Shown here: positions 54,399-63,232 of the stretch, one piece after another | How positions within the stretch are numbered: the stretch's first letter is position 1 | Layout of the letters: every line of letters begins with the position of its first letter | Source: VAZQ01 sp034669045 | Lineage (GTDB): Bacteria; Pseudomonadota; Alphaproteobacteria; Rhizobiales; Xanthobacteraceae | DNA: 64,000 nucleotides | Assembly (NCBI GenBank): GCA_034669045.1 | Contig: JAXDOD010000026.1 | Span: forward strand, 1 to 64,000 | Direction of reading: 5' to 3' | Made by a program: the position numbers and the translations under genes | The notes under the pieces: model-generated | The model's input: the letters and a program-made list of their open reading frames with translations, nothing else | Database searches by the model: none | What the model was told of the DNA's origin: nothing

Positions 54399-56291
54399 TC
54401 AGCGATCGGCTGGACTGCGCGCGCCGGGCCTGAGTTTCGCGACGAACAGGTCGAGCGTTTCCAGCAGCTCCTTGTAGCCTGGTTCGCCGGCGAGTAGCTC
54501 ATGGCCATTGGCCGGCATGATCTTTTCGGCACCCTTTCCCCAGACACGAATGTGCAACCGGCCGGCTTCAGGATCTCCCGGATAGATCCACCCGTCCTGG
54601 CTCAGCAGAAAACGCAGCACAGCCTGATCCTTCTGACGGTCATTCTGGTTCGCTTTGAGGCCAAAATCCGAATGACACCCGCGACAGTGCCGCTCGACCA
54701 GGCCGACACGGACCTGCGAGAGGCGATTGGAACTCTCCCTGTCGTTGGCGACGAAGGTGATCAGCTCCTTGATCTGCGCTTCGGTCCTGGAACTACAAGA
54801 AAGCGCGCTGGCCGAGGCCGCCGTCGGATCGGCATCGATTCGGATGACTGTTTGATTTTTGTCTTCCACCAGCCAGATGGCGCCATCGGAGGCCACGGTC
54901 ATTCCGACCGGCGCGCCCTGCGGACGCACACCGTCCACCTTGTACCAATGCGATATCAGCTCCCCGAAGGCGGCGGCAGCAATCTGACGCTCCTGCTCCG
55001 TCCGAAATACCTGGGTCGGCGGGGTAGCGCAGCTTACGTTATAGCGCACCGGGGCGGGACTGATCTTTGGAAAGCCCTTCGCATCCACATCGTAAAAGAT
55101 CACGCGGCTACCCGTAGGCCGATAGCCGTGAAGCCCGACCATCAGCTTGCCTTTGAGCTCCGGGAATTTCTCCCCCTGGTAATAGAACATGCTGAGCGGA
55201 GCCGCGTGCGGCGGCATCAACGAGTGGGGCTTCTGATATGACGCGGCATTCGTGCAGAACTTTTGATAGGGGGTTTTCGTCTGCAGGAAGGCCCTGTATT
55301 CCGGGCTCTCGGTGACGAGATCGTAGCAGTAGGGCCAGCCGTAGTGCTTGCCCTTTTCGAGAACGTTCAACTCTTCATTCGGCTTTGCCGAATCGGGCAG
55401 GTCGCGGGCGTTTTCAGCCTGCAGCAAGGCAAAACCATCCTCCGGAAATTGCGGGTGAGCAGCAATAGCCATCGAATTGCGCAAACCACGCGCATAGATT
55501 TCGAGCGAAGGGTTCGGATCGCCAGGTTTCACAGCCGGGAAGATTCCGCTCGCCGGAGGGGTAAATGCCCAGATCGAGGCGAGCGGCGCCGCGCCTTCTC
55601 CCGCGGCGCATGGCTTGAGCTCGGGCGTACTGGTAGCGCAGCGGTCGGTTGGCGCACCGATGTTGATGTAGATGCGTCCGGACTTGTCAAATATGAAATG
55701 CTTGAGCGGATGGAGGCTATTTCGGGTCAGCCTGGTGCCGTCGGACAGCTTGGGCTGGAGGCCCGGAAGACCCTGGATGATCACCTCGACCGTCGCTTCA
55801 GGGTCGCCCGCGAGCGGGTCGAAACGAAACACCTTTTCGACCGTGCTCGCGTAGATCCGGCGATCGACCCCGACCGCCAGACCATGCGGCAGGTCCAGCT
55901 TCGTCATCAGGACCTTGATGCGCTTGCCTTCTGGTGCTGCCGGATCAAGCAGCAGCAACCGGCCCTGCCGGGGACTCCAGCCGGCCCCCATGTCGGCAAC
56001 AACGAACAGGCTCGAGTCCGGGATCTGCACGATCGATCGCGGAAACACCAATCCGTCGGCCTTGCTGGCCACGAGGCCGGCGCAATAGCCGGACCGCATC
56101 CCGATCTGCAGCTTTGGAAAGCCCTGAGTACCATCGCCGCAACGGTCTGCGCCGAGAGCGTAGCCACTCCTTGTGGTGGCGCTTTGCGTTGCCGGCCCCG
56201 CGCGCGAATGGTCCACCAGTCCTTGAAAGCAAACAAGAGCAAGGGCGACCAGAGCGCTAAAACGGACGCAATGACAAAAATTTGCTCGCAT
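54399..56291 (-). CDS. Secreted sugar dehydrogenase-like propeller fused to cytochrome c
   Basis: Exported redox protein of 630 residues. The start at 56291 is chosen because GGAGGG lies 4 bases upstream; M at 56303 also has a site. A signal peptide covers about 8-32. The main part resembles PQQ-dependent sugar dehydrogenases (LPHGLAVGVDRRIYAST, GRIYINIGAPTDRC, ARGLRNSMAIAAHPQ, HYGWPYCYD, HGYRPTGSRVIFYDVD). A C-terminal single-heme domain has CRGCH in VERHCRGCHSDFGL, with a likely Met ligand in EKIMPANGHE. Electrons from the propeller would pass to the attached heme. The next gene on this strand is the SMP-30-like protein. Confidence 0.82.
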   Translation of the reverse strand: MRANFCHCVRFSALVALALVCFQGLVDHSRAGPATQSATTRSGYALGADRCGDGTQGFPKLQIGMRSGYCAGLVASKADGLVFPRSIVQIPDSSLFVVADMGAGWSPRQGRLLLLDPAAPEGKRIKVLMTKLDLPHGLAVGVDRRIYASTVEKVFRFDPLAGDPEATVEVIIQGLPGLQPKLSDGTRLTRNSLHPLKHFIFDKSGRIYINIGAPTDRCATSTPELKPCAAGEGAAPLASIWAFTPPASGIFPAVKPGDPNPSLEIYARGLRNSMAIAAHPQFPEDGFALLQAENARDLPDSAKPNEELNVLEKGKHYGWPYCYDLVTESPEYRAFLQTKTPYQKFCTNAASYQKPHSLMPPHAAPLSMFYYQGEKFPELKGKLMVGLHGYRPTGSRVIFYDVDAKGFPKISPAPVRYNVSCATPPTQVFRTEQERQIAAAAFGELISHWYKVDGVRPQGAPVGMTVASDGAIWLVEDKNQTVIRIDADPTAASASALSCSSRTEAQIKELITFVANDRESSNRLSQVRVGLVERHCRGCHSDFGLKANQNDRQKDQAVLRFLLSQDGWIYPGDPEAGRLHIRVWGKGAEKIMPANGHELLAGEPGYKELLETLDLFVAKLRPGARSPADR

Positions 56292-56686
56292 CGGACCCTC
56301 CATGGCAACGTCCCTCCAGCGCCGCAAACACTCCCCCCTTCATCATAGCCACGCTTCAGCGTCAGCTCAATCGTCGCAGACGACGGCGCAAAATTTGGAC
56401 GCGCTGCGGGGTGTTCCGCAAGCCGTCATTGTGCGAACCCGATCGTGAGCCGGTGATCGAGTCAGGTCCCCGGGGGCGATTCCTTGGTCCCAGCTTTCGA
56501 GATCTCTCGACCACGACTGACCGCCGGCTCTGGCGGCCTCGGCATGATCTGCAATCGGGGGGCCGACCGGCACCATGCTTGCGCCACGGCGGCCGGCGAA
56601 CACGTTCCCGTGATTGGGGTAACACAGGGACAGGCCGGAGCGAACGATCCATCAGTGGCTTGCACCCAGCAGGCAGGAGGGGTCCG
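56292..56686. other. Divergent intergenic region before the rSAM/glycosyltransferase operon
   Basis: About 395 bases between oppositely directed genes, expected to hold two promoters. I found no clear -35/-10 pair or strong palindrome. The DUF2064 frame is open back to 56282, but the upstream part has no family similarity and the AGGAGG at about 56675 marks the real start. Confidence 0.5.
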
Positions 56687-57415
56687 GTGGCATCGATCGC
56701 GGTCGCTATTCTGTGCAAGACGCCGGTGGCCGGCCAGTCGAAGACCCGTCTGTCGCCGCCGCTGCGTCCCGAGGAGTGCGCCGCGCTCTCGGCCTGCTTC
56801 ATCCGCGACCTCGCCGCGACGATCCAGTCGCTGACCGTTTCGGACGGTGTTACCGGCTACGCGGTCTTTACCCCCGTCGGCACGGAGCAGAGCCTGCAGG
56901 CGCTGCTGCCTGACGGATTTCGGTTGCTGCCCCAATCCGGCGGCGACCTCGGCGCGCGTCTTCTCAACGGCACGGTCGACCTGCTGGCCGCCGGTCACGC
57001 GGGAGCAATCCTGGTCAATTCCGACAGCCCAACCATGCCGCGCTTGATCCTGCGCGACGCGGTTCATGCGTTGCGCGGCGGCGACAACCTTGTACTCGGT
57101 CCGGCGCTCGACGGAGGCTACACGCTGGTCGGCCTGACGCGACCGCATGCGCGCATCTTCGCCGATATTCCCTGGAGCACGCCGCAGGTCTATCGCCTCA
57201 CCGTCGAACGCGCGCGCGAGATCGGGTTGCCGGTGGTGGACGTGCCGCAATGGTACGATATCGACGACGAATATACGCTGCGGCTGCTGCAGGCCGAATT
57301 CGCCGGCGAGCCGCTCGCCTTCGCGCCGCCGGGCTTCGTAGGCGCCGATGCGCCCGCCACGCGCCGCTTCCTCGCCCTACGCACGGCGACCACGCGCGCG
57401 AGGACGTTCTCGTGA
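56687..57415 (+). CDS. DUF2064 glycosyltransferase-like protein (selenodomain-associated transferase 1 type)
   Basis: GT-A fold transferase of the TIGR04282/DUF2064 kind, 242 residues. GTG 56687 is set by AGGAGG about 7 bases upstream and by the family start IAVAILCKTPVAGQSKTRLSP. Other marks are GDLGARLLNG, ILVNSDSPTMP (DSD metal motif) and LGPALDGGYTLVGLTRPH. Such proteins occur beside radical SAM genes and GT2 enzymes, as here. The stop overlaps the next start (GTGA). Exact donor and acceptor are not known. Confidence 0.85.
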   Translation: MASIAVAILCKTPVAGQSKTRLSPPLRPEECAALSACFIRDLAATIQSLTVSDGVTGYAVFTPVGTEQSLQALLPDGFRLLPQSGGDLGARLLNGTVDLLAAGHAGAILVNSDSPTMPRLILRDAVHALRGGDNLVLGPALDGGYTLVGLTRPHARIFADIPWSTPQVYRLTVERAREIGLPVVDVPQWYDIDDEYTLRLLQAEFAGEPLAFAPPGFVGADAPATRRFLALRTATTRARTFS

Positions 57416-58770
57416 CCGACATCGCAAGCCCCCTGCCCCGCATCTGGAACAGCCAAGCCGGTGCGCTCGCCGGTCTGTTCGCGACCGGAGCGGCCATGTT
57501 GCTGGTTACCGGATTTGCGCTCCGGTTCTATCAATACGCGGATTGGAACCTGTTCATTGCGGTGTTGATGCTGAGCGGCGTGCTGACCATCGTGGCGACC
57601 CAGATCTCCCTGCGCGCGCCGGCGGCCATCGGGCTTGCGGTCGTGCTCGGTTTCGGGCTGGCGCTGCGATTGCTCGTGATGTCCGAAGACCCGCTGCTGT
57701 CGACCGACATCTATCGCTACATCTGGGATGGCCGCGTGCAGGCGGCCGGGATCAATCCGTATCTGCATGTGCCGAACGATGCCGCGCTGGCGTTCCTGCG
57801 GGATGCAGCGATCTTCCCCAACATCAATCGCGTGGATTATGCGCCCACGATCTACCCACCGGTCGCCCAGTTCTTCTTTGCAGCGATAACCCGCATCGGG
57901 GAATCGGTCACCGTCATGCGGCTCGGCCTGATCGGCTGCGAAGCCGTGACCGTCGCGGTGCTGATCGACCTGCTGCGCCGGTTCAACAAGCCCGTCACGT
58001 TGGCCGCGGCCTATGCCTGGCATCCGCTGCCGGTGTGGGAGATCGCCAACAGCGGGCACGTCGACGCGCTGATGGTGGCGCTGGTGATGGTCGGCGTCTG
58101 GTTCCTGGTGCGACACCGCAAGATCGCGGCCGGGATCATGATCGCTCTTGGCGCGCTGGTGAAGCCCTATGCGCTGGTCGCGCTGCCGGCGTGCTGGCGG
58201 CCGTGGGACTGGCGCGTGCCGCTCGCGGCCGTCCTTGCGGTGGCAGCGTGCTATCTGCCGTATCTTGGCGCCGGTGGCCGTGTCTTCGGTTTCCTGTCGG
58301 GCTACCTCGGCGAGGAAGGACTGAGCAACGGCAGCGGTTTCTGGCTGGTGCATGCGACGCGAACGTTGGTCGGCGACGTTCCCGGGCTGCTGCTCGCCTA
58401 TCTCGCGTTGGCCGCAGCGACCCTCGGCGGGCTTGCGTTGCGCACCGCGTTTCGGAGCGAGGATTCACCCGAGCAACGCACGCGCGACATTGCCGTGCTG
58501 CTCATGGCCGCGCTGTTCTTCGTCTCGCCGAACTATCCCTGGTACTTCCTCGTCATCGTTCCCTTCATCCCGCTGGGCGGCGGCGCGCCGGCGTGGGTGC
58601 TGAGTCTCGGTGCCTTCATGCTCTATCTCCTTCTTCCCGATTACGACGCCCGCTTTCTGATCTGGAAGGGGGTGCTGAGCGGCGCGTTCCTTGTTGCCGT
58701 CATCGCAACCGTCATCGCGCGCGGGCCGAGTTCAATTCGATTACAGAGAGTTCTTCCATGGAATCGCTGA
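57412..58770 (+). CDS. GT87-type polyprenol-phosphate mannosyltransferase-like membrane protein
   Basis: Polytopic inner-membrane protein, 452 residues, GTG start inside the previous stop. About eleven hydrophobic helices are present. The first large loop has STDIYRYIWDGRVQAAGINPY, with the Asp-Xaa-Asp/Arg pattern of GT-C enzymes that use polyprenyl-phosphate sugars. HVDALMVALVMVGVWFLV and GALVKPYALVALP also fit DUF2029/GT87. It probably glycosylates a lipid or peptide at the periplasmic face. The end overlaps the radical SAM gene by 13 bases. Confidence 0.82.
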   Translation: MTDIASPLPRIWNSQAGALAGLFATGAAMLLVTGFALRFYQYADWNLFIAVLMLSGVLTIVATQISLRAPAAIGLAVVLGFGLALRLLVMSEDPLLSTDIYRYIWDGRVQAAGINPYLHVPNDAALAFLRDAAIFPNINRVDYAPTIYPPVAQFFFAAITRIGESVTVMRLGLIGCEAVTVAVLIDLLRRFNKPVTLAAAYAWHPLPVWEIANSGHVDALMVALVMVGVWFLVRHRKIAAGIMIALGALVKPYALVALPACWRPWDWRVPLAAVLAVAACYLPYLGAGGRVFGFLSGYLGEEGLSNGSGFWLVHATRTLVGDVPGLLLAYLALAAATLGGLALRTAFRSEDSPEQRTRDIAVLLMAALFFVSPNYPWYFLVIVPFIPLGGGAPAWVLSLGAFMLYLLLPDYDARFLIWKGVLSGAFLVAVIATVIARGPSSIRLQRVLPWNR

Positions 58771-59834
58771 CCGAACGACCGGAGACGGCGCCGGTCGATC
58801 CGCGCCGGTATTTCGAGGCGGCCGCGGCCGGCCGAGCCGGCGGCGCGTTGCGCCCGCCGGTCTGCCTCTATCTCGAAGTCACCAATCGCTGCAATCTTCT
58901 ATGCACCACCTGCCCGCGCACCTATGCGGAGCTCGAACCGCCCGCCGACATGGCATGGGACCTGTTCGTGAAGATCGTCGACCAAGTGCCCGATCTTGCC
59001 CGCGCCGTGCTGCACGGCGTCGGCGAGCCGATGCTGGTCAAAAGACTTCCGGACATGGTGCGCTACCTCAAGGACCGCGGTGTCCACGTGCTGTTCAACA
59101 CCAACGGCACGGTGCTCAACGAGCGTAATGGACGCGCGCTGATCGCCGCCGGCCTCGACGAGCTGCGCGTCTCGCTCGATGCGGCGAACGCGAAGTCCTA
59201 TGTGAAAGTCAGAGGCAAGAATTATTTCGATCGCATCCTGAAGAACGTGGCGAGGTTCCGCGCATTGCAGGAGCGCGAAGGCAACGACAAGCCGATGGTG
59301 TCGGCCTGGCTCACCGGGTTGCGCGAGACCATCGCCGAGCTGCCGGCGTTCGTGCGGATCGCAGCCGAGATCGGCGTCAAGGAGGTCTATCTGCAGCGCC
59401 TGGTGTTCTTCGACCAGGACAGCGTCGGCATGGCACGCCCGGACCAGGCGCTGTTCGAGCAGCTCCGCGCGGACGAGGCCGAACATCTGCGCGAGGCGCA
59501 AGCGCTGGCGGACTCTCTCGGCGTCATGTTTAGCGCGTCGGGCGCGGCGTCGGAGCCCGGCGCGAGCCTCACCCGGAAACAAGGTGACAGTCCGTGGTCG
59601 CTCTGCCGGCGGCCGTGGACCGTGATGTATTTCACCGCCAACGGCCGCGCGCTGCCCTGCTGCATCGCGCCGTTCTCGCAGCACGGCTATGAAAACTACA
59701 CCCTCGGCGACGCCACCCAGGAGAGCCTCCGTCAGATCTGGAGCGGACCGCGCTACAAGCAATTCCGCAAGGCGCTGGCGTCGGACGCGCCGCCGCAGGC
59801 CTGTGCCAGTTGTGGCCTGCGCTGGAGCCTGTGA
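58758..59834 (+). CDS. Radical SAM enzyme with SPASM domain
   Basis: Iron-sulfur radical SAM enzyme, 358 residues. The 4Fe-4S motif CxxxCxxC is at C45, C49 and C52 (TNRCNLLCTTC), followed by GVGEPMLVKRLPDMVRYL and NTNGTVL. The C-terminal SPASM region has ALPCCIAPFSQ and QACASCGLRWSL with further cysteines for an auxiliary cluster. Product is unknown; related enzymes modify peptides or lipids. No short precursor gene is seen nearby, so a lipid or sugar substrate seems more likely. The GT2 gene begins one base after its stop. Confidence 0.93.
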   Translation: MESLTERPETAPVDPRRYFEAAAAGRAGGALRPPVCLYLEVTNRCNLLCTTCPRTYAELEPPADMAWDLFVKIVDQVPDLARAVLHGVGEPMLVKRLPDMVRYLKDRGVHVLFNTNGTVLNERNGRALIAAGLDELRVSLDAANAKSYVKVRGKNYFDRILKNVARFRALQEREGNDKPMVSAWLTGLRETIAELPAFVRIAAEIGVKEVYLQRLVFFDQDSVGMARPDQALFEQLRADEAEHLREAQALADSLGVMFSASGAASEPGASLTRKQGDSPWSLCRRPWTVMYFTANGRALPCCIAPFSQHGYENYTLGDATQESLRQIWSGPRYKQFRKALASDAPPQACASCGLRWSL

Positions 59835-59835
59835 C

Positions 59836-60588
59836 ATGCGGCTCGGCGATATCAGTGCGGTTGTTTCGGTGGTGATCCCCTGTCTCGACGAGGCGGAGTC
59901 GATCGCCGGCGTCGTGCGCGAGGTGCTGGCGCAGAACGTCGATGAGGTGGTCGTGGTCGACAACGGCTCGACTGACGCCACCGCGGAGCGCGCGCGCGCA
60001 GCCGGGGCGCGCGTCGTATGCGAGCCGCAACGCGGCTACGGCCGGGCTTGTGCGGCCGGACTTCGGGCAATTCGGGCCGACGCGGATATCGTGTGCTTTC
60101 TCGACGGCGACGGCAGCGACGTTCCGTCTTTCCTCGCCGACATTGTCGGGCCGGTCGCGCGCGACGAGGCCGACTTCGTGATGGGGTCGCGCCTCACCGG
60201 TCGTCGCGAGACCGGCAGCATGACGCCGCAGCAGATCGTGGCCGGGAGGCTGGCGGGCCTGCTCCTGCGCCTCGTCTACGGCGCGCGCTTGAGCGACATG
60301 TCACCGTTTCGGGCCATGCGCGTCGAGCGCTTGCGGCGGCTTTCGATGCGCGAGCCGACCTACGGCTGGAACCTGGAAATGCAGATGCGCGCGGCGGCGG
60401 CCGGACTGCGGCTGCGCGAAATCGCGGTCGATCACCGCCGTCGCCGGGGCGGCGTATCGAAAGTGTCGGGCAACCTCGTTGCCGGCCTGAAAGCGGCCTG
60501 GGCGATCGCAACCACTTTCGTCCGCCTCACCGCCGCGTTGCGCGACCGCGCAGGCCAGACCTGTGGACCGAGGAGAGTCGAGCCATGA
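59836..60588 (+). CDS. Glycosyltransferase family 2 (polyprenyl-phosphate type)
   Basis: GT-A fold GT2 enzyme, 250 residues, resembling dolichyl-phosphate sugar transferases without a membrane anchor. VVIPCLDEAESIAGVV, VVDNGSTDATAERA, CFLDGDGSDVPSFL (DxD metal site) and FRAMRVERLRRLSM mark the family. It probably loads a sugar onto a polyprenyl carrier for the GT87-type enzyme. The stop overlaps the cytochrome b561 start (ATGA), so glycosyl and redox genes are coupled. Confidence 0.88.
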   Translation: MRLGDISAVVSVVIPCLDEAESIAGVVREVLAQNVDEVVVVDNGSTDATAERARAAGARVVCEPQRGYGRACAAGLRAIRADADIVCFLDGDGSDVPSFLADIVGPVARDEADFVMGSRLTGRRETGSMTPQQIVAGRLAGLLLRLVYGARLSDMSPFRAMRVERLRRLSMREPTYGWNLEMQMRAAAAGLRLREIAVDHRRRRGGVSKVSGNLVAGLKAAWAIATTFVRLTAALRDRAGQTCGPRRVEP

Positions 60589-61268
60589 AAGCACAGGACG
60601 ATTACGTGGTCCTGCATCCGCGCATCGTGCGGATCGCGCATTGGACCTGGACGCTCGGCGTCATCATCCTGATCGGCAGCGGCTGGCGCATCTACAACCA
60701 GGAGCCGTTGTTCGAGCACCGGACCTTTCCGGTGTGGCTGACGATTGGCGGCGACTATGCGGGCGCCGAGCGGGTGCATAACGACTTCGGCCTCGCCGGG
60801 GCGCTGCTCTGGCATTTCGCTGCCATGTGGCTCTTGTTCTTGAGCCTCGTCAGCTATGTCGTTTACGGCATTGTGTCCGGCCACTTCCGCGGAAGACTCC
60901 TGCCGATCTGGCCGCGGCAGGTGCTTGCCGACATCTCCGATTTCCTGCGCGGCCACCTCGACCACGAGCTGGGCGCGCGCAACGCCGTGCAGAAACTTCT
61001 CTATGCGTTCGCCATTTTGATGATGATCGTGATGGTCTGGTCGGGTCTCGTGCTGTGGAAGCCGGTACAGTTCGAGGCCATCAGTGGGCCGCTCGGCGAC
61101 TATGAGGGCGCGCGCTTCGTGCATTTCTTCGGCATGGCCGGGCTGGTGCTGTTCATCATCGTGCATGTCGCGCTCACGCTTCTGGTCCCGAAGGTGCTGC
61201 CGCCGATGATCACCGGCCGCGCACGCGCGTCCGTGGTTGCGGCACAGGCGAAGGGAGATGCCCGATGA
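60585..61268 (+). CDS. Cytochrome b561-type membrane subunit
   Basis: Inner-membrane b-type cytochrome, 227 residues, of the cytochrome b561/thiosulfate reductase group. Four main helices hold the expected heme histidines: RIAHWTWTLG (about 17), ERVHNDFGLAGALLWHF (63-79), and ARFVHFFGMAGLVLFIIVHVALTL (near 180-205). It would carry electrons between the quinone pool and the molybdoenzyme coded next. That gene overlaps by 4 bases (ATGA). Confidence 0.9.
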   Translation: MKAQDDYVVLHPRIVRIAHWTWTLGVIILIGSGWRIYNQEPLFEHRTFPVWLTIGGDYAGAERVHNDFGLAGALLWHFAAMWLLFLSLVSYVVYGIVSGHFRGRLLPIWPRQVLADISDFLRGHLDHELGARNAVQKLLYAFAILMMIVMVWSGLVLWKPVQFEAISGPLGDYEGARFVHFFGMAGLVLFIIVHVALTLLVPKVLPPMITGRARASVVAAQAKGDAR

Positions 61269-62026
61269 CGATCGAGAAGAAACTGCGCGATGGCGGTTTG
61301 AGCAAGGTGGATGTCGCCGATCTCAAGCGCCGCGTCTTTCTGCGCAACGGCTTGAGCCTCACGGCCCTGACGCTGCTCGGCGGCTGCGACGTGACCGACA
61401 GCGGGCCGGTCGACGGTTTTCTGCGCATGATCGGACGGCTCAACGATGGTGTGCAGTCTGCCCTGTTCCGCGGCAACAAGCTTGCGCGGACCTTCCCGGA
61501 GAGCATGGTGCCGAAGGAGTTCCGCTTCAACGCCCAATATGGCGCCGATGCGATCCCGATCCTCAATCCGGCGACGTGGCGGTTGGAGCTTTCCGGCCTG
61601 ATCGGCGACAAGCGGCCATGGACGCTCGACCAGCTCCAGGCGATGCCGCAGACGTCCTACGTCGCGCGTCACGTCTGCGTCGAGGGCTGGAGCATGATCG
61701 GCAAATGGGGTGGCGTGCCGTTGCGCGCGCTCCTGGACAAGGTCGGCGCCGATCTGCGCGCCAAATACGTGGCATTCCGCTGTGACGACCCGATCAGCTA
61801 CACGAGCAGCATCGACATGGCGTCGGCGCTGCATCCGCAGACGATCCTGTGCCTGACCTATGCGGACAAGCCGATCGAGCCGAAATTCGGCGCGCCGATG
61901 CGGCTGAAGATGACGACCAAGCTCGGCTTCAAGCAGCCGAAATTCATCACGTCTTTGCAGGTCACCAACGCCTTTCCCGGCGGCTACTGGGAAGACCTGG
62001 GCTACAACTGGTTCGCGGGGCTCTAG
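61265..62026 (+). CDS. Sulfite-oxidase-fold molybdenum enzyme (MsrP/YedY-like)
   Basis: Exported molybdopterin oxidoreductase, 253 residues. The leader has twin arginines in KRRVFLRN (21-28) and a LLGGC end at Cys41 that could be a lipobox. The Mo-binding cysteine is C138 in RHVCVEGWSMIGKWGGVPL, followed by YTSSIDMASALHPQTIL and MRLKMTTKLGFKQPKFI. It lies with a b561 subunit, as in MsrPQ-like pairs, so an oxidase or reductase on periplasmic S- or N-oxides is possible. It closes the six-gene coupled operon. Confidence 0.9.
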   Translation: MTIEKKLRDGGLSKVDVADLKRRVFLRNGLSLTALTLLGGCDVTDSGPVDGFLRMIGRLNDGVQSALFRGNKLARTFPESMVPKEFRFNAQYGADAIPILNPATWRLELSGLIGDKRPWTLDQLQAMPQTSYVARHVCVEGWSMIGKWGGVPLRALLDKVGADLRAKYVAFRCDDPISYTSSIDMASALHPQTILCLTYADKPIEPKFGAPMRLKMTTKLGFKQPKFITSLQVTNAFPGGYWEDLGYNWFAGL

Positions 62027-62094
62027 ATCAAAGCGATTTCTTGCTGGCCGCGGGCGCCGCGCCCTTTGCGGCCCTTGCCGCTAGGCACCAGGGC

Positions 62095-62140
62095 CCTTCA
62101 CTGCAAGCATGAGCAGCAGCGACCTTCACTGCAAGCGTGA
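62095..62140. repeat. Direct repeat of an 18-base motif
   Basis: CCTTCACTGCAAGCATGA (62095-62112) and CCTTCACTGCAAGCGTGA (62123-62140) differ at one base and lie 28 bases apart, about 110 bases before a small membrane peptide gene. Nearly three helical turns of spacing would suit a regulator binding twice on one face. Confidence 0.6.
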
Positions 62141-62247
62141 CACGAGGAAAGCTCCGGGCTTGTCGATGTGGAGAGCCTCCCGGCGGCGAGGGAACCTCCG
62201 CCAATATTGGACGTTGTGTGCTCGTCTATTGTCTGCAGGAGGCGACG

Positions 62248-62322
62248 ATGCACGGTCTCATTTATCTTGTGGGCTTGGTTGTCGTAGTCATGGCCGTTCT
62301 CTCGTTCTTCGGCCTTCGTTGA
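62248..62322 (+). CDS. Tiny single-helix membrane peptide, 24 aa
   Basis: A 24-residue peptide starting MHGLIYLVGLVVVVM and ending SFFGLR, with AGGAGG 6 bases before the ATG. It is almost entirely one hydrophobic helix. I remember near-identical short peptides in other Hyphomicrobiales genomes, where they are usually unnamed. It may be a stress-linked membrane microprotein. It lies 25 bases before the start of the next membrane protein, perhaps co-transcribed. Confidence 0.7.
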   Translation: MHGLIYLVGLVVVVMAVLSFFGLR

Positions 62323-62347
62323 TTTGAAAGCGGAATCGGGGCGTACC

Positions 62348-63232
62348 ATGCAGCCGTCTGCGATGAGTCCGATTGACCCCCTTGCGGACCCCGGAACCGG
62401 TCCCGTAGCAGTCCCCGGCGGCCCTCTATCGTATATCCATTGGGGCCCCGTCATCGCAGGAGCCGTGACGGCTACCGCAACAGCATTTGTATTGCATGCT
62501 TTTGCCGCCGCGATTGGGCTGGCGGCAAGCTCGACGTCGCCGACGTGGCGCGATGCATCCTTCGCGCTGTGGATGCTCTCCGGGATTTACCTCATTCTGG
62601 TGGCGCTCTTAAGCTATGGCCTCGGCGGTTACATTGCGGGACGGGTTCGGTCCAGTTGGTCGACATCGGCGGACGAAATCGAATTCCGTGATGGCACGCA
62701 TGGCATTCTTGTATGGGCAATTGCCACAATACTTGCAGGACTGCTGGCCTTGAGTGCCGCCCAGGCTCTTACAAGGCTCGCCGCGCCGTCTGGCGGTTCG
62801 GCTGGGCCGTCTAGCTCGGTCGGCGGCGAGAACCTCATCGCCTATGACCTGGACCGCTTGTTCCGAGCCGAGCGCCGGCCCGCCAATACAGACATGGCTG
62901 AAGTCCGCGCAGAAGCAGCCCGGATTTTGCTCACCGCCTCCAGTCATTCTGGCGTCTCCGCTGAGGACCGGACCTATCTGACACGGCTCGTGTCGACCAC
63001 GACCGGGCTGGCGGCATCGGACGCGGAACGGCGAGTTGATTTCGCCATCACCGGGGCACGAAACAACATCAACCGCGCCCGTCGAAGCGGCGTTATTCTT
63101 GCGTTCATGACCGGCGCCGCGGCGATGATCGGTGCAGCCGCGGCTTGGTTCATGGCCGGGGTTGGAGGACGCCACCGAGACCAAGCTATCTCTCCGCCCA
63201 TGCGGGTAGCGTGGCGATACCGAAAACCGTAA
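62348..63232 (+). CDS. Hypothetical multi-pass membrane protein
   Basis: Inner-membrane protein of 294 residues from ATG 62348; a TTG at 62324 is possible. About four helices are visible: SYIHWGPVIAGAVTATATAFVLHAF, FALWMLSGIYLILVALLSYGL, THGILVWAIATILAGLLAL, and AFMTGAAAMIGAAAAWFMA near the C-terminus. A soluble helical part (about 165-245) lies between the third and fourth. The HWGPVIAGA start is familiar from Hyphomicrobiales membrane proteins of unknown function. No enzymatic motif is seen. Confidence 0.75.
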   Translation: MQPSAMSPIDPLADPGTGPVAVPGGPLSYIHWGPVIAGAVTATATAFVLHAFAAAIGLAASSTSPTWRDASFALWMLSGIYLILVALLSYGLGGYIAGRVRSSWSTSADEIEFRDGTHGILVWAIATILAGLLALSAAQALTRLAAPSGGSAGPSSSVGGENLIAYDLDRLFRAERRPANTDMAEVRAEAARILLTASSHSGVSAEDRTYLTRLVSTTTGLAASDAERRVDFAITGARNNINRARRSGVILAFMTGAAAMIGAAAAWFMAGVGGRHRDQAISPPMRVAWRYRKP

